A stretch of 64,000 bases of DNA from Comamonas sp. (GTDB lineage Bacteria; Pseudomonadota; Gammaproteobacteria; Burkholderiales; Burkholderiaceae_C), in assembly GCF_009360615.1 (NCBI RefSeq), contig NZ_SPEY01000023.1, positions 186,001-250,000 on the forward strand. The letters run 5' to 3'. Made by a program: the position numbers and the translations under genes. Below the pieces are notes generated by a model that was not told where the DNA came from, did no database searches, and saw only the letters and a program-made list of their open reading frames with translations. Shown here in pieces: positions 17,946-26,729 of this stretch (the first letter of the stretch is position 1; each line of letters starts with the position of its first letter).

Positions 17946-19211
17946 ATGACCGACCTGACCGTCAAATACTTCAGCAGCGGCATGACCGGCGCGCCCCAGA
18001 TCGCCAACAACTGGGGTGATCTGGTGACCATGCTCGATGCGTGCCTGATCAATGGCTTCGCCCTGAAGGCCATCGACACGTTGACCTTCGCCGACGGCAT
18101 CGCCACGGCGACCATTTCCTCGGGCCACGCCTATCGGCCATTTCAAGTGGTCGAGATCGCTGGCGCTGAGCAGACCGAGTACAACGGACAGTTCCGCGTG
18201 CTGACGGCGACGATGACCACGTTCACCTATGCAGTGACCGGCACGCCCGTCTCACCCGCCACGACGGCGACGAGTCTCTCGGCCAAGGTTGCCCCGTTGG
18301 GGTGGGAGAAGCCGTTCTCGGCGACTCACAAGGCTGCCTACCGCAGCAAGAACCCGCAGTCACCGCAAAACCTGCTGCTGATCGACAACAGCCTCAAGAC
18401 GCCCAACTACACGACGGGCTGGGCCAAGTGGGCCAACGTCGGCATCGTCGAAGACCTGTCGGACATCGACACCATCGTCGGCGCGCAGGCTCCCTATGAC
18501 CCGAACAACCCGACGCAGAACTGGAAACAGGTCACTGCCAGCCAGTGGGGTTGGTACAAGTGGTTCCACGCGCGTGGCCCCCAGTATGAGAGCAATGGCG
18601 ACAGCGGCGGCGGTGGGCGCAACTGGGTGCTGATCGGTGACGACCGCCTGTTCTTCCTCTTCTGCACCAATGCAGCGGGCTACGGCTGGTATGGCCGCAA
18701 CAGCTACTGCTTTGGCGACCTCATCAGCTTCAAGCCGGGTGACAACTACGCCACGGTGCTGGCTGCCGATGACAACTACTCGGGGATGAGCAACTATTGG
18801 AGCTATCCCGGCCAGTTCAGCGGCTACGGGCTGGTCTCGTCCCTGGACTTCACGGGCAAGGTGCTGCTGCGCAATCACACCCAGCTCGGCAACCCGGTGC
18901 GGTTTGGGCTCACGTCCCTGAACACGAACAACGGCCAGCAGATCTGCGGTCGGGGCCCGACGCCGTTCCCGAATGGAGCCGACTACAGCTTGTGGCTGCT
19001 GCCCACCTACGTGCGGCAGGAGGATGGCCACATGCGCGGCATCCTGCCTGGAATGCTGTGGATGCCCCAGGATCGTCCGTACAGCGACCAGACCATCGTC
19101 GACAACGTCGTCGGTCAGGAAGGCAGAAGGTTCCTGTTGGTCAGGACGCAGTACAGCTCGGAAACCGAAGGCGCGCAGATCGCGTTCGACATCACCGGGC
19201 CGTGGAGGTAA
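17946..19211 (+). CDS. Phage tail protein, possible receptor-contact protein
   Basis: 421 aa with an RBS-like AGGAATTCCT just before the ATG. The N-terminal half reads as a short conserved attachment domain (TVKYFSSGMTGAPQIANNWG). The C-terminal half is rich in Trp, Tyr, Gly and Asn (GWYKWFHARGPQYESN, YGWYGRNSYCFGD, SNYWSYPGQFSGYG), a composition common in proteins that touch surface glycans. It lies in the tail-tip gene cluster. Family unrecognised. Confidence 0.55.
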   Translation: MTDLTVKYFSSGMTGAPQIANNWGDLVTMLDACLINGFALKAIDTLTFADGIATATISSGHAYRPFQVVEIAGAEQTEYNGQFRVLTATMTTFTYAVTGTPVSPATTATSLSAKVAPLGWEKPFSATHKAAYRSKNPQSPQNLLLIDNSLKTPNYTTGWAKWANVGIVEDLSDIDTIVGAQAPYDPNNPTQNWKQVTASQWGWYKWFHARGPQYESNGDSGGGGRNWVLIGDDRLFFLFCTNAAGYGWYGRNSYCFGDLISFKPGDNYATVLAADDNYSGMSNYWSYPGQFSGYGLVSSLDFTGKVLLRNHTQLGNPVRFGLTSLNTNNGQQICGRGPTPFPNGADYSLWLLPTYVRQEDGHMRGILPGMLWMPQDRPYSDQTIVDNVVGQEGRRFLLVRTQYSSETEGAQIAFDITGPWR

Positions 19212-19214
19212 GCG

Positions 19215-20300
19215 ATGAGCTATCCGCTGAGCGAGTCCTTCGCCACGGCGCCTGCAACCGGCTACACCGCAGTCCTGGGCGGAATGTCCGCGACGCACAA
19301 CAGTGCGCAGCAATCCATCGACATCTCGGCTCCCAACAGCCAGTCTATCCTGCGCTTCAATGAAACCGCCCACGGCGATTTTTGGTTCGAGGCCGACGTT
19401 GAGTTGCTGACCGACCCAAGCGCCCGTAAGCACATCGGCCTGTGGATGACGACCGGCAACGGTTCCGAGGGCTACCGGTTCGCCCATCTCGATGGCGGTT
19501 GGAGCGTTTCCCGCTGGAACAGTGGTTTCGGTGACGGGGCTGGGGTGACGGGTGGCGTCAATGATGGGGCAAGGCCCATTGCTGGGTTGGCCGACGTGGC
19601 TCCGACCTTCAACGTCGGCCAGCGGTTGACCCTGCGCTGCGAGGTGATCGTCGGAGCCTTCGACGCCAATGGTGTGCCGTGGGCGCGGTTGATTCAGTTC
19701 AAGGCTGGTGGCGTGCTGATGTTCCAGATCGGCGATGCTGCCTACCGGGGCAAGCTGATTCCGGGCGTGTTCCTTTACGGTGCGACAGCTCGTGTCCACG
19801 CCATTGCCGGTGACGTTCCGTCTGGCTTGCCCGCATTTCCAGCGACGGTGAGCGTGAACGCAGCCGATGAACTGCTGCCGCTGGCGGGTGGATCGACGTC
19901 GGTGCTTCCTGATCCTGCCGCCGACATCGGCGTCAACGCCGATTGCGAGCTGATGCGCTTGAACAGCCCCAACTCTGAGCTGTGGAACCGGGGTGGTGGC
20001 TACGACTGGCACTTCCACGCGATTCCGAATTGCCGCAAGAACATCCACTTCAGTGGCCACGGTTTCATCGCCGGAACCGTCAAGGAGAAGGGTCAGCCCG
20101 ACCAGCCCCTGGTGCGGCGAGTGCAACTGGTCAGCGAAAACGCCCGCGTTCTGGTGGCCGAAACCTGGAGCGACGCTACCGGTGCGTACCTGTTCGAGTT
20201 GATCGACCCGTCCCAGAGATACACCGTGGTCAGCTACGACTACAAGCAGATGTACCGCGCCGTGATTGCGGACAACCTACGCCCGGAGATGATGCCGTGA
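19215..20300 (+). CDS. Tail protein with jelly-roll-like N-terminus and carboxypeptidase-regulatory-like C-terminal domain
   Basis: 361 aa. Residues about 1-190 resemble a lectin/LamG-type beta sandwich (SILRFNETAHGDFWFEADV, HIGLWMTTGNGSEGYRFAHL), and the last ~85 residues resemble a carboxypeptidase-regulatory Ig-like fold (AGTVKEKGQPDQPLVRRVQL, then TWSDATGAYLFELIDPSQRY). Both types are common in tail-tip and adhesin proteins. The stop overlaps the next GTG start (GTGA). The role in host-surface binding is inferred. Confidence 0.55.
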   Translation: MSYPLSESFATAPATGYTAVLGGMSATHNSAQQSIDISAPNSQSILRFNETAHGDFWFEADVELLTDPSARKHIGLWMTTGNGSEGYRFAHLDGGWSVSRWNSGFGDGAGVTGGVNDGARPIAGLADVAPTFNVGQRLTLRCEVIVGAFDANGVPWARLIQFKAGGVLMFQIGDAAYRGKLIPGVFLYGATARVHAIAGDVPSGLPAFPATVSVNAADELLPLAGGSTSVLPDPAADIGVNADCELMRLNSPNSELWNRGGGYDWHFHAIPNCRKNIHFSGHGFIAGTVKEKGQPDQPLVRRVQLVSENARVLVAETWSDATGAYLFELIDPSQRYTVVSYDYKQMYRAVIADNLRPEMMP

Positions 20301-20692
20301 CCGTCGCCATCACTGTCGAACACAACGAGGCGCGGCTGGCAGGCACCCTGGCATTCCTGGATGCAGGCAGCAACCCGGCGCGTCTGCGCATCTACGGCGG
20401 TACGCGACCCGCCACCCCGGCGACGACGCCTGCGAGCGCGATGCTGGTCGAGATCAGGCTCACCAAGCCCGCAGGCACGATTGCAGGCGGACTCCTGACG
20501 CTGACGCAGCAGGAGGACGGGCTGATCACGACGACCGGCGTCGCTACCTGGGCGCGGCTGGTCAACGGCAATGAGGTGACCGCCCTGGATCTGGACTGCA
20601 GCGGCACCGACGGCAGCGGTGACGTGAAGCTGGCCAGCACCAATCTCTATCTGGGTGGCGATGCCCGGATGGTGTCTGCGATCCTGGGGTAG
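20297..20692 (+). CDS. Small tail-tip protein, unidentified
   Basis: 131 aa from the GTG at 20297, which overlaps the preceding stop by 4 bases. Entirely beta-strand-like with Thr/Ala-rich loops (RIYGGTRPATPATTPASAML). Its start and stop are tightly packed between larger tail genes, so it is very likely translated with them. No family recognised. Confidence 0.6.
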   Translation: MTVAITVEHNEARLAGTLAFLDAGSNPARLRIYGGTRPATPATTPASAMLVEIRLTKPAGTIAGGLLTLTQQEDGLITTTGVATWARLVNGNEVTALDLDCSGTDGSGDVKLASTNLYLGGDARMVSAILG

Positions 20693-20695
20693 GCC

Positions 20696-22735
20696 GTGCC
20701 TATCGTTCTCAACGAGGTGACCCTGGTCGCCCCGTTGCCTGCGCCCGCCGTCACCGTGGTGGTCGGTCCGCCCTTGGTCGATCTGCTCTTCGATCAACCC
20801 GCTGCCACCGACGCCAATTTGGTGTTCGGGGCCAACTACATCGCCCCGCGCGACGATGTGACGTTGCGGGCCACACTGCCGCTGCCGGTCGTCACGATCA
20901 AGTTCATCCCACCGACCCGGGCCGAGTTGTTAGCCCAGCTCCCGGGCCTGACGGTGCAGTCACTGGTCTTGCGCCCGAGCGTGCCCTTGAATGTGGGGGC
21001 TGATGCTGGCTCAAGCCTGCCCGGCGTGGTGTTCACCGGCGAGGTCAGGTACGCGTCGCACACGCAGCGTCCCACGGTGGGTCGGACTTCGCACCTCTGG
21101 CAGGTGGCGAAGCAGACGGAGGACGGCGCGAAGCAGGGCCAGCAGGATGCGGCTGCAACGCCCGCAGGCTGGAAGACGTTCTGGCGGCGCACGATTGCCA
21201 CGCCGCAAGGCGTCGACCATCGGTTACCCCCGGTCTTGGCCTCGCTGCCTGCGCACCATCGCACGGGCCAACAACAGGCTCGGCGCTTCCACGACTTGAC
21301 GTGGTTCGCGCATCAGGATGGCACGTACCTCGAATTGGCTCGACTGAGCTTGTTTCAGAACGCGTCCCGCCTGCGCGATGCGACGGGGTTTCGTCATCAA
21401 GACGGCGACCGCACCAAGCGCGCGGGACGGGTGAGCCCTTGGCAAACCGCGCGGCAGCTCACCCAGGGCCAAGGGAGTGATTTTCAGAGCGCGAGCCCAT
21501 CAGCGATGGGATGGCGTGGCCGGTATCAGGATGCCGTGCCGCCGCTGCCAGGGATCAGCATCTGGGTGATCCCAGAGCCGCCCGCGCCACAACCTTGCCC
21601 AAATGGACCGTATAGGCCGAGCACCCACCTGCGGTTCGCGACATTGGCCCCTGCGGACAGCCACTTGCTGTTCGTTTGTGAAAACAACATTGACCCGCCA
21701 CCTCCCGATGGGGAGCCGGTGGTCGTTCCCGTTCGGAGGGTGTATTTCGTGATCAACAACGTGACCCTGCACCGGCTTCCAGATGGCCTGCCGGTGCCAG
21801 TGTTCAGCCTTTCACTGGCGCTCGATGCCGCCTCCTGGACGTGGGGCTTCGATGCGCTGCTGCCCGCCGCCGCAGAAGCTCTTGTCGCCCCCGGAAGCAA
21901 CGGCGGCCCGGTCGAACTGGTAGCCAGCGTCAACGGCAAGCCGTTTCGCGTGCTGGCCGAGAGCATCAGCCGCGAGCGTGTGTTCGGCGACGCGAGCATC
22001 CGCATCTCCGGAAGAGGGCGCAACGCCGTACTGGCCGCGCCTTATGCCCCGGTGATGAACTTCCAGCAACCGCAGGCGCGTACGGCGCGGCAGTTGATGG
22101 ACGACGTACTCACGCTCAACGGCATCCCGTTGGGCTGGAACATCGATTGGGGCCTGACCGACTGGAACGTCCCTGCCGGGGTGTTCACCCAGCAGGGCAC
22201 GTGGATAGAAGCCCTGGTTGCCATTGCCAGTGCGGCCGGGGGTTACCTGATCCCGCACCCGTCCGACCAGAGCATCCGCGTGCGCCACCGGTATCCGGTC
22301 GCACCGTGGGAGTGGAACACCGTCACGCCAGACTTCGTGTTGCCCGTCGATGCGGTGGCCCGCGAGTCGCTGCGCTGGGTAGAGAAGCCCGGCTACAACC
22401 GCGTGTTCGTGTCCGGCCAGGATGTCGGTGTGCTTGGGCAGGTGAGCCGGGCTGGGACTGCCGGGGATGTACTGGCCCCGATGGTGGTCGATGCGCTGAT
22501 CACCGAAGCCGCTGCGGCGCGCCAGCGAGGCATCTCGGTTCTGGCCGATACCGGGCAACAGATCAAGGTGAGCCTGCGTCTGCCGGTGCTGGCCGAGACA
22601 GGGATCATCGAGCCGGGTGCGTTCGTCGAGTTCCAGGACGGCAGCGTGACGAGGCTGGGCATCGTGCGCTCGACGCAAGTCGAGGCAGGAATGCCGGAGG
22701 TCTGGCAGACCTTGGGGGTGCAGAGCCATGCATAA
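20696..22735 (+). CDS. Tail-tip/baseplate hub-like protein
   Basis: 679 aa, GTG start at 20696. Residues about 350-670 look like a hub domain: an insertion of strands (VYFVINNVTLHRLPDGLPVP), SISRERVFGDASIRISGRGR, then RTARQLMDDVLTLNGIPLGW and WIEALVAIASAAGGYLIPHP, similar to gp27/gp44-type hubs. The middle (residues about 130-290) contains loosely repeated W/Q/D-rich segments (HLWQVAKQTEDGAKQGQQDA; WFAHQDGTYLELARLSLFQ; RHQDGDRTKRAGRVSPWQTA). The hub would hold the tail spike and organise the tip. Confidence 0.65.
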   Translation: MPIVLNEVTLVAPLPAPAVTVVVGPPLVDLLFDQPAATDANLVFGANYIAPRDDVTLRATLPLPVVTIKFIPPTRAELLAQLPGLTVQSLVLRPSVPLNVGADAGSSLPGVVFTGEVRYASHTQRPTVGRTSHLWQVAKQTEDGAKQGQQDAAATPAGWKTFWRRTIATPQGVDHRLPPVLASLPAHHRTGQQQARRFHDLTWFAHQDGTYLELARLSLFQNASRLRDATGFRHQDGDRTKRAGRVSPWQTARQLTQGQGSDFQSASPSAMGWRGRYQDAVPPLPGISIWVIPEPPAPQPCPNGPYRPSTHLRFATLAPADSHLLFVCENNIDPPPPDGEPVVVPVRRVYFVINNVTLHRLPDGLPVPVFSLSLALDAASWTWGFDALLPAAAEALVAPGSNGGPVELVASVNGKPFRVLAESISRERVFGDASIRISGRGRNAVLAAPYAPVMNFQQPQARTARQLMDDVLTLNGIPLGWNIDWGLTDWNVPAGVFTQQGTWIEALVAIASAAGGYLIPHPSDQSIRVRHRYPVAPWEWNTVTPDFVLPVDAVARESLRWVEKPGYNRVFVSGQDVGVLGQVSRAGTAGDVLAPMVVDALITEAAAARQRGISVLADTGQQIKVSLRLPVLAETGIIEPGAFVEFQDGSVTRLGIVRSTQVEAGMPEVWQTLGVQSHA

Positions 22736-22949
22736 CCTCTACGAGCAGTTCCGCCAACTTATCCCTGATCCGCCATTGCTGGCGGGCACGGTGGTGGGCG
22801 TCGGCTCCGGCGTCGTGACCGTCGCCTTGCCCGGCGGTGGCTTGATCCGTGCACGCGGCAGCGCTGCCATCGGCCAGAAGGTGTTCGTGCGTGATGACGT
22901 CATCGAGGGCGGCGCACCCAGCTTGACGGTGGAAATCATCGAAATCTGA
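22728..22949 (+). CDS. Small OB-fold-like tail-tip protein
   Basis: 73 aa, overlapping the hub stop by 8 bases. The sequence is a short beta barrel pattern (GTVVGVGSGVVTVALPGGGL; RARGSAAIGQKVFVRDD), resembling the small OB-fold proteins attached to hub or spike proteins. Last gene of the tail module; a hairpin terminator follows. Confidence 0.55.
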   Translation: MHNLYEQFRQLIPDPPLLAGTVVGVGSGVVTVALPGGGLIRARGSAAIGQKVFVRDDVIEGGAPSLTVEIIEI

Positions 22950-22973
22950 AACCCATCTTCCTGATCACCCCTG

Positions 22974-23016
22974 AACCCGCCTTGGTGCCACGTGCATCAG
23001 GCGGGTTTCGCATTTC
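22974..23016 (+). terminator. Hairpin terminator between tail and lysis modules
   Basis: Perfect 8-bp stem AACCCGCC (22974-22981) / GGCGGGTT (23000-23007) with an 18-nt loop, followed by TCGCATTTCT. The T-tract is weak, so this may only attenuate late transcription into the lysis genes. Confidence 0.5.
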
Positions 23017-23028
23017 TGGAGACCTGCA

Positions 23029-23334
23029 ATGACTGAACCCGAACAACAACCCGCCGCCCTCGTGGAAAACATGCTCCTGTTGCGCCGCGAGGACTTCGAC
23101 GAACTGCTCGACCGTGCCGCCGAACGCGGAGCCGAGCGTTGCCTCGCCCATCTCGGGCTGGAGAACGGCAGCGCCGCGAAGGACATCCGCGAACTGCGCG
23201 ATCTGCTGGAGGCGTGGCGCGATGCCCGCCGAACGGCGTGGCAGACCACCATCAAGGTCGTGACCACCGGCATCCTGGCTGCGCTGCTGGTGGGGGCCGC
23301 CATCAAGTTGAAGCTGATGGGAGGCGTGCAATGA
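23029..23334 (+). CDS. Small membrane protein of the lysis module
   Basis: 101 aa. A charged, helical N-terminal two-thirds (LLRREDFDELLDRAAERGAE; KDIRELRDLLEAWRDARRTA) ends in one membrane segment near the C-terminus (VVTTGILAALLVGAAIKL). It precedes a two-TM holin candidate and overlaps it by 4 bases. It could be an accessory or antiholin-like protein; this is inferred from position only. Confidence 0.6.
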   Translation: MTEPEQQPAALVENMLLLRREDFDELLDRAAERGAERCLAHLGLENGSAAKDIRELRDLLEAWRDARRTAWQTTIKVVTTGILAALLVGAAIKLKLMGGVQ

Positions 23335-23558
23335 CCGCCAAGCCGAAGATCTGCCTTCTGGACGACTGGCGGTGCGTGTTGCGACGGGCCTGGAGCATTC
23401 GCTTCTCGCTGCTGGCCGCTGCCTTCACGGCGGCGGAAGTGGTGGTGCCGCTGTTCGGGGACGTACTGCCGCGCGGCGCGTTCGTGCTGCTGGCCTTTGC
23501 CGCCAGCATCGGCGCGACCGTCGCCCGCTTGGTCGCGCAGCCGGAGATGCACCGATGA
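23331..23558 (+). CDS. Holin candidate (two membrane segments)
   Basis: 75 aa from the ATG at 23331. Two hydrophobic segments (SLLAAAFTAAEVVVPLFG and AFVLLAFAASIGATVARL) separated by a short turn fit a class II holin, which depolarises the membrane and lets a SAR endolysin become active. Overlaps both neighbours by 4 bases, so it is part of a coupled lysis cassette. Confidence 0.7.
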   Translation: MTAKPKICLLDDWRCVLRRAWSIRFSLLAAAFTAAEVVVPLFGDVLPRGAFVLLAFAASIGATVARLVAQPEMHR

Positions 23559-24055
23559 TCCGCCCGCCGCAACGCCGGACGGTGGCCGCGCTCACGCTGT
23601 CCGCTGCAGCGCTGGTCGGCATCGTGCTTCACGAGGGCTACACCGACCGCGCAGTGATTCCGGTCAAGGGCGATGTGCCGACCATCGGGTTCGGTACCAC
23701 CACCGGAGTGAAGCTGGGCGACACCACCACGCCGCCGAAGGCGCTGGCCCGGGCACTCACCGACGTGCAGCAGTTCGAGGGTGCATTGAAGCAATGCGTC
23801 ACCGTGCCGCTGGCCCAGCACGAATACGACGCGCTGGTGAGCTTTTCCTACAACGTCGGCAGCCGCGCGTTCTGCCAATCCACGCTGGTCAGGAAACTCA
23901 ACGCCGAGGACTACGCCGGGGCCTGCGCCGAACTGCTGCGCTGGCGCTTCTTCCAGGGTAAGGACTGCGCGCTGCCCACCAATGCGCAGCTGTGCGGCGG
24001 GTTGGCCACGCGGCGGCAGGCCGAGTACCGCCAATGCCTCGGGGAAACGCCATGA
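23555..24055 (+). CDS. Endolysin, glycoside hydrolase family 24 with signal-anchor
   Basis: 166 aa lysozyme cutting the peptidoglycan glycan backbone. An N-terminal segment TLSAAALVGIVL, weakly hydrophobic and Ala-rich, fits a SAR (signal-arrest-release) domain. It is followed at once by the catalytic pattern HEGYTD...GDVPTIGFG (Glu near residue 27, then Asp/Thr), typical of P21/lambda R21-type enzymes. Conserved YDALVSFSYNVG follows, and CSR-type Cys residues are present. Overlaps holin and spanin genes by 4 bases. Confidence 0.9.
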   Translation: MIRPPQRRTVAALTLSAAALVGIVLHEGYTDRAVIPVKGDVPTIGFGTTTGVKLGDTTTPPKALARALTDVQQFEGALKQCVTVPLAQHEYDALVSFSYNVGSRAFCQSTLVRKLNAEDYAGACAELLRWRFFQGKDCALPTNAQLCGGLATRRQAEYRQCLGETP

Positions 24056-24552
24056 ACCTGATTCCGTGGCCTTACCGCTGGCTGGCCATCGCTGCTCTGG
24101 CTGTCGCGCTGATTGGCTTCGGCTGGATCAAGGGCGCGGGCCACGTGCAAGCGCAGTGGGACGCCGCCGCCCAGCAACAAACCCTGCAAACCGCCACCAT
24201 CCGCGAGCGTCAGGCACAAGCCACCGTCAAGGTCGTCACCGAATACGTCGACCGCGTCCGCGTCGTCCGCGAGAAGGGCGACACCATCATCAAGGAGGTT
24301 CCTGTCTATGTGCCCGTTCAAGCCGATGCTGCTTGCACTATCAACCGTGGCTTTGTGCGCCTGCACGACGCTGCCGCCGCCGGTGAGCTGCCCGAGCCCG
24401 CCCGAGATGCTGATGCGGCCGCCGCAGGCATTGCGCTCTCTGCCGTCGCCGGAACCGTTGCCGCTAACTACCAGATCTGCCACGAGAACGCCGAGCAACT
24501 GAGGGCGCTGCAAACGTTGATCAGGGAGATGAAGGTTGCCGGCGAGCAGTAG
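24052..24552 (+). CDS. Inner-membrane spanin (Rz-like)
   Basis: 166 aa. One N-terminal membrane segment (WLAIAALAVALIGFGWI) then a periplasmic coiled coil (QQQTLQTATIRERQAQATVK) as in Rz i-spanins, which fuse inner and outer membranes in the last lysis step. Its coding region contains the out-of-phase o-spanin gene (next entry). It is the last gene of the phage late operon before the opposite-strand defence block. Confidence 0.8.
   Translation: MNLIPWPYRWLAIAALAVALIGFGWIKGAGHVQAQWDAAAQQQTLQTATIRERQAQATVKVVTEYVDRVRVVREKGDTIIKEVPVYVPVQADAACTINRGFVRLHDAAAAGELPEPARDADAAAAGIALSAVAGTVAANYQICHENAEQLRALQTLIREMKVAGEQ
24308..24502 (+). CDS. Outer-membrane spanin lipoprotein (Rz1-like), nested out of frame in Rz
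   Basis: 64 aa, in the +1 frame relative to Rz, with a strong AAGGAGG at 24292-24298 nine bases before the ATG. The product begins MCPFKPMLLALSTVALCACT, a lipoprotein signal with a lipobox (LCAC), then a Pro-rich tail (LPPPVSCPSPPE), the standard Rz1 composition. Nested Rz1 genes are known from lambda; this one lies wholly inside Rz. Confidence 0.8.
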   Translation: MCPFKPMLLALSTVALCACTTLPPPVSCPSPPEMLMRPPQALRSLPSPEPLPLTTRSATRTPSN

Positions 24553-24566
24553 TGCTCAGCACGTCA

Positions 24567-25580
24567 TCATGGATTGTTCCAGCAACCCGGGCTCCGCGAA
24601 TCGAAGAACGTGACCTCTGTACCAGGCAAGGACCGGCCAGTGGCCTTGAGCACCTGATGGCAGAACGCCTGCTGATCTCCGTCTGGTTGACCCGTGAACA
24701 CCGAGACAGCCATTCGCTTCGGCGTATTCGCCGAGATTGCATCAAGCACATGCTGGTCCCGTTCGTCAAAGCTCCAGCCATAAACGACCAAACTCTCGCC
24801 GATCGCTGGCAGGACTTCCTCGTACACGTTCGTCAGGTAGTGACTCCGGCGAATCGCGGCGACTTTCTCCTTGCTGGTTCCTTCGCTAACAAACACCGGT
24901 ACGTAGTGCCCGGACGACCACTTTCGGGTTATCGCTTCGAGCAAATCGCCCGTCGCGCCAGTGGATGCAGCGATCTTTGTCTCGTCACCAATGTAGTCGC
25001 GAGCCACAGAAAGACTGCCGTGCGGGTAGAAAACCAGCGTTGCTCCGGCGGCGTGCCCATATGGCCTCCGGAGGTACTCCCAGTCCGTCTGAAATTCACC
25101 GTGATGGAAGGCATCCTTGAACCAGCTACCGTTCGCTGTATTGAACAGCAGCATGGCCCAGTACAGGGTGAGGTCGTAGTTCAGGCTGACGACAGTCGGG
25201 AACGCGCTCGCGAATGTACCGACCCGTTGTAAGTCGGCGGCGACATCGGCATGTATCGGATGCACGCTGTGCACCGCTTCGATCAGTGCTGTTCGCACTT
25301 CCGCATAAGCCGCAGAGATGTCGGCCGACGGTGTCCCCAAGGCAACGTTGACGTGCTCGGCATACCAGCAGGCGAGTAGAACATGCTCGAAGTCGGTCGT
25401 CCCGAGTTTGGCGAATATTGGCGCAGTGGTGGCGAGCAGTCCTTTTGCATCAGCAACACTGTGAAGTGTTGGATAGGCAAACTCCTTGTGGATGGCGATG
25501 CTGGCGCCGTTACCCAGAAGGAGGGAATTCCAACTTTCCGCGCTGATGTTGGCCCAAGTGTCGATATTGATTCTGTCCAT
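24567..25580 (-). CDS. DUF4917-type protein, SIR2-like fold
   Basis: 337 aa, last gene of the eight-gene defence operon, 6 bases after mcrC. Motifs fit a sirtuin-type NAD-binding fold: LLLGNGASIA near residue 22 (the Gly-rich loop), VVSLNYDLTLYW near 130 (NYD, typical of SIR2-like defence proteins) and a His in FYPHGSLS near 185. A second half reads SGHYVPVFVSEGTSKEKVA, then ESLVVYGWSFDERDQHVLD, another strand-loop of the same fold. I place it in the DUF4917 family by these features. SIR2-like enzymes in defence systems deplete NAD+; whether this one does is inferred. Confidence 0.6.
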   Translation of the reverse strand: MDRINIDTWANISAESWNSLLLGNGASIAIHKEFAYPTLHSVADAKGLLATTAPIFAKLGTTDFEHVLLACWYAEHVNVALGTPSADISAAYAEVRTALIEAVHSVHPIHADVAADLQRVGTFASAFPTVVSLNYDLTLYWAMLLFNTANGSWFKDAFHHGEFQTDWEYLRRPYGHAAGATLVFYPHGSLSVARDYIGDETKIAASTGATGDLLEAITRKWSSGHYVPVFVSEGTSKEKVAAIRRSHYLTNVYEEVLPAIGESLVVYGWSFDERDQHVLDAISANTPKRMAVSVFTGQPDGDQQAFCHQVLKATGRSLPGTEVTFFDSRSPGCWNNP

Positions 25581-25586
25581 GTTCTT

Positions 25587-26729
25587 TCACGCGCCCGTAT
25601 TCATCGCGATGTCTGGCACGCAGAGTCGCAGCAGTTGCGCTCGGATGTCCGCAGGAGTTGCCGTCAAATCCACAGTGGCAAATCGAATGGCGTGCCCCTG
25701 GATCAGCACTGTCTCGTCGACCATCTGGCCGATCGCGGGATGCAACAACAATCCACTCGCGTGATCCGCAAGCGCATCGCTGCATCCAACCTGGGAGCGC
25801 AGATAGGCGTAGATCTGGTACACGTATCCGCTGCGCAGGGTTTCCTCACGGTACCAACCGCTCGTCACAATCGAGGTGAACTTGGTATCGATGACGATCC
25901 TTTTCCCGGTTGACGGGTGGTCGAGCACGACATCAGTTCGCATCGTCGGCAGGATCTTGTCGATCCCTGCTGTCTTCTGCTCGATCTGCCAGCCCATCGT
26001 CCCGCCGCATAGCACCCGCCAGCCCTGCGGACTCAATACGACTTGGTAGAAGCCGCCCACCGCTCGCTCAAACAAACGACGTACCCACGTCGCTTCTCTG
26101 TCCGGCAGAGAGAGCACATTCGCACCCGACGCCTCCGTAGGTAGCACTAGGTCGAACGCCAGCTTTGCGGCTGCCACCATGAACCGGTCGTCCGCATCGT
26201 TACGGCCGAATCGATCGGTGCTCATTTGGGCGCGGGTCGGTGCGTCCCCTGATACACCCATTGCCTTCATGCCACCCGCAAGTGCGCGGCACCGATGGGC
26301 AACGTCCTTCCTCTGAACGATCCTGGAGATGGACTCCAAGGCTGCTCGGACGAAACGATTGCGTGGTGTGTCGATGGTGAGTTCGTCGAACCGGCACGCC
26401 ACCAGGCCTCTATCCATCAACTGATGGCGTTCGGTGGTCAAGACGTCGATCCGGCCACGCACGCGATTGATGACTGCATCACGAGATCGATATCCAAGAC
26501 TCAAGCGGCGACGCTGTCGCACCTCAACCGCGTGGGCAAGGATCTCCGCGACTAGATCCGGTAGATCGTCCGGGCTGTCTTCCAAGCCGATCTTGCCGAT
26601 GCCGCGAGTGCGGAACAGGTCAGAGGCGTAGAGCATCAGCAGCCAGAGGTTGCGCACCGGAATGCGTCCGATGAACCCCTCAGCGCTCATGGATGCACTT
26701 TCCACCTGTTCTGCGACGGCGGTCATCAC
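25587..26729 (-). CDS. mcrC: McrC-like nuclease subunit of a modification-dependent restriction system
   Basis: 380 aa. The N-terminus has GFIGRIPVRNLWLLMLYASD and the conserved RGRIDV segment, both usual in 5-methylcytosine-specific McrC. The C-terminal half carries a PD-(D/E)xK nuclease: TDVVLD near residue 265, then IDTKFT and YQIYAYL. It partners the McrB AAA+ motor, whose gene it overlaps by 4 bases. Together they cut DNA with modified cytosines. Confidence 0.85.
   Translation of the reverse strand: MMTAVAEQVESASMSAEGFIGRIPVRNLWLLMLYASDLFRTRGIGKIGLEDSPDDLPDLVAEILAHAVEVRQRRRLSLGYRSRDAVINRVRGRIDVLTTERHQLMDRGLVACRFDELTIDTPRNRFVRAALESISRIVQRKDVAHRCRALAGGMKAMGVSGDAPTRAQMSTDRFGRNDADDRFMVAAAKLAFDLVLPTEASGANVLSLPDREATWVRRLFERAVGGFYQVVLSPQGWRVLCGGTMGWQIEQKTAGIDKILPTMRTDVVLDHPSTGKRIVIDTKFTSIVTSGWYREETLRSGYVYQIYAYLRSQVGCSDALADHASGLLLHPAIGQMVDETVLIQGHAIRFATVDLTATPADIRAQLLRLCVPDIAMNTGA

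Noticed and set aside
18360-20126. 588-codon minus-strand frame opposite two tail genes
   Set aside because: Spans two well-packed plus-strand genes and lacks any family signal.
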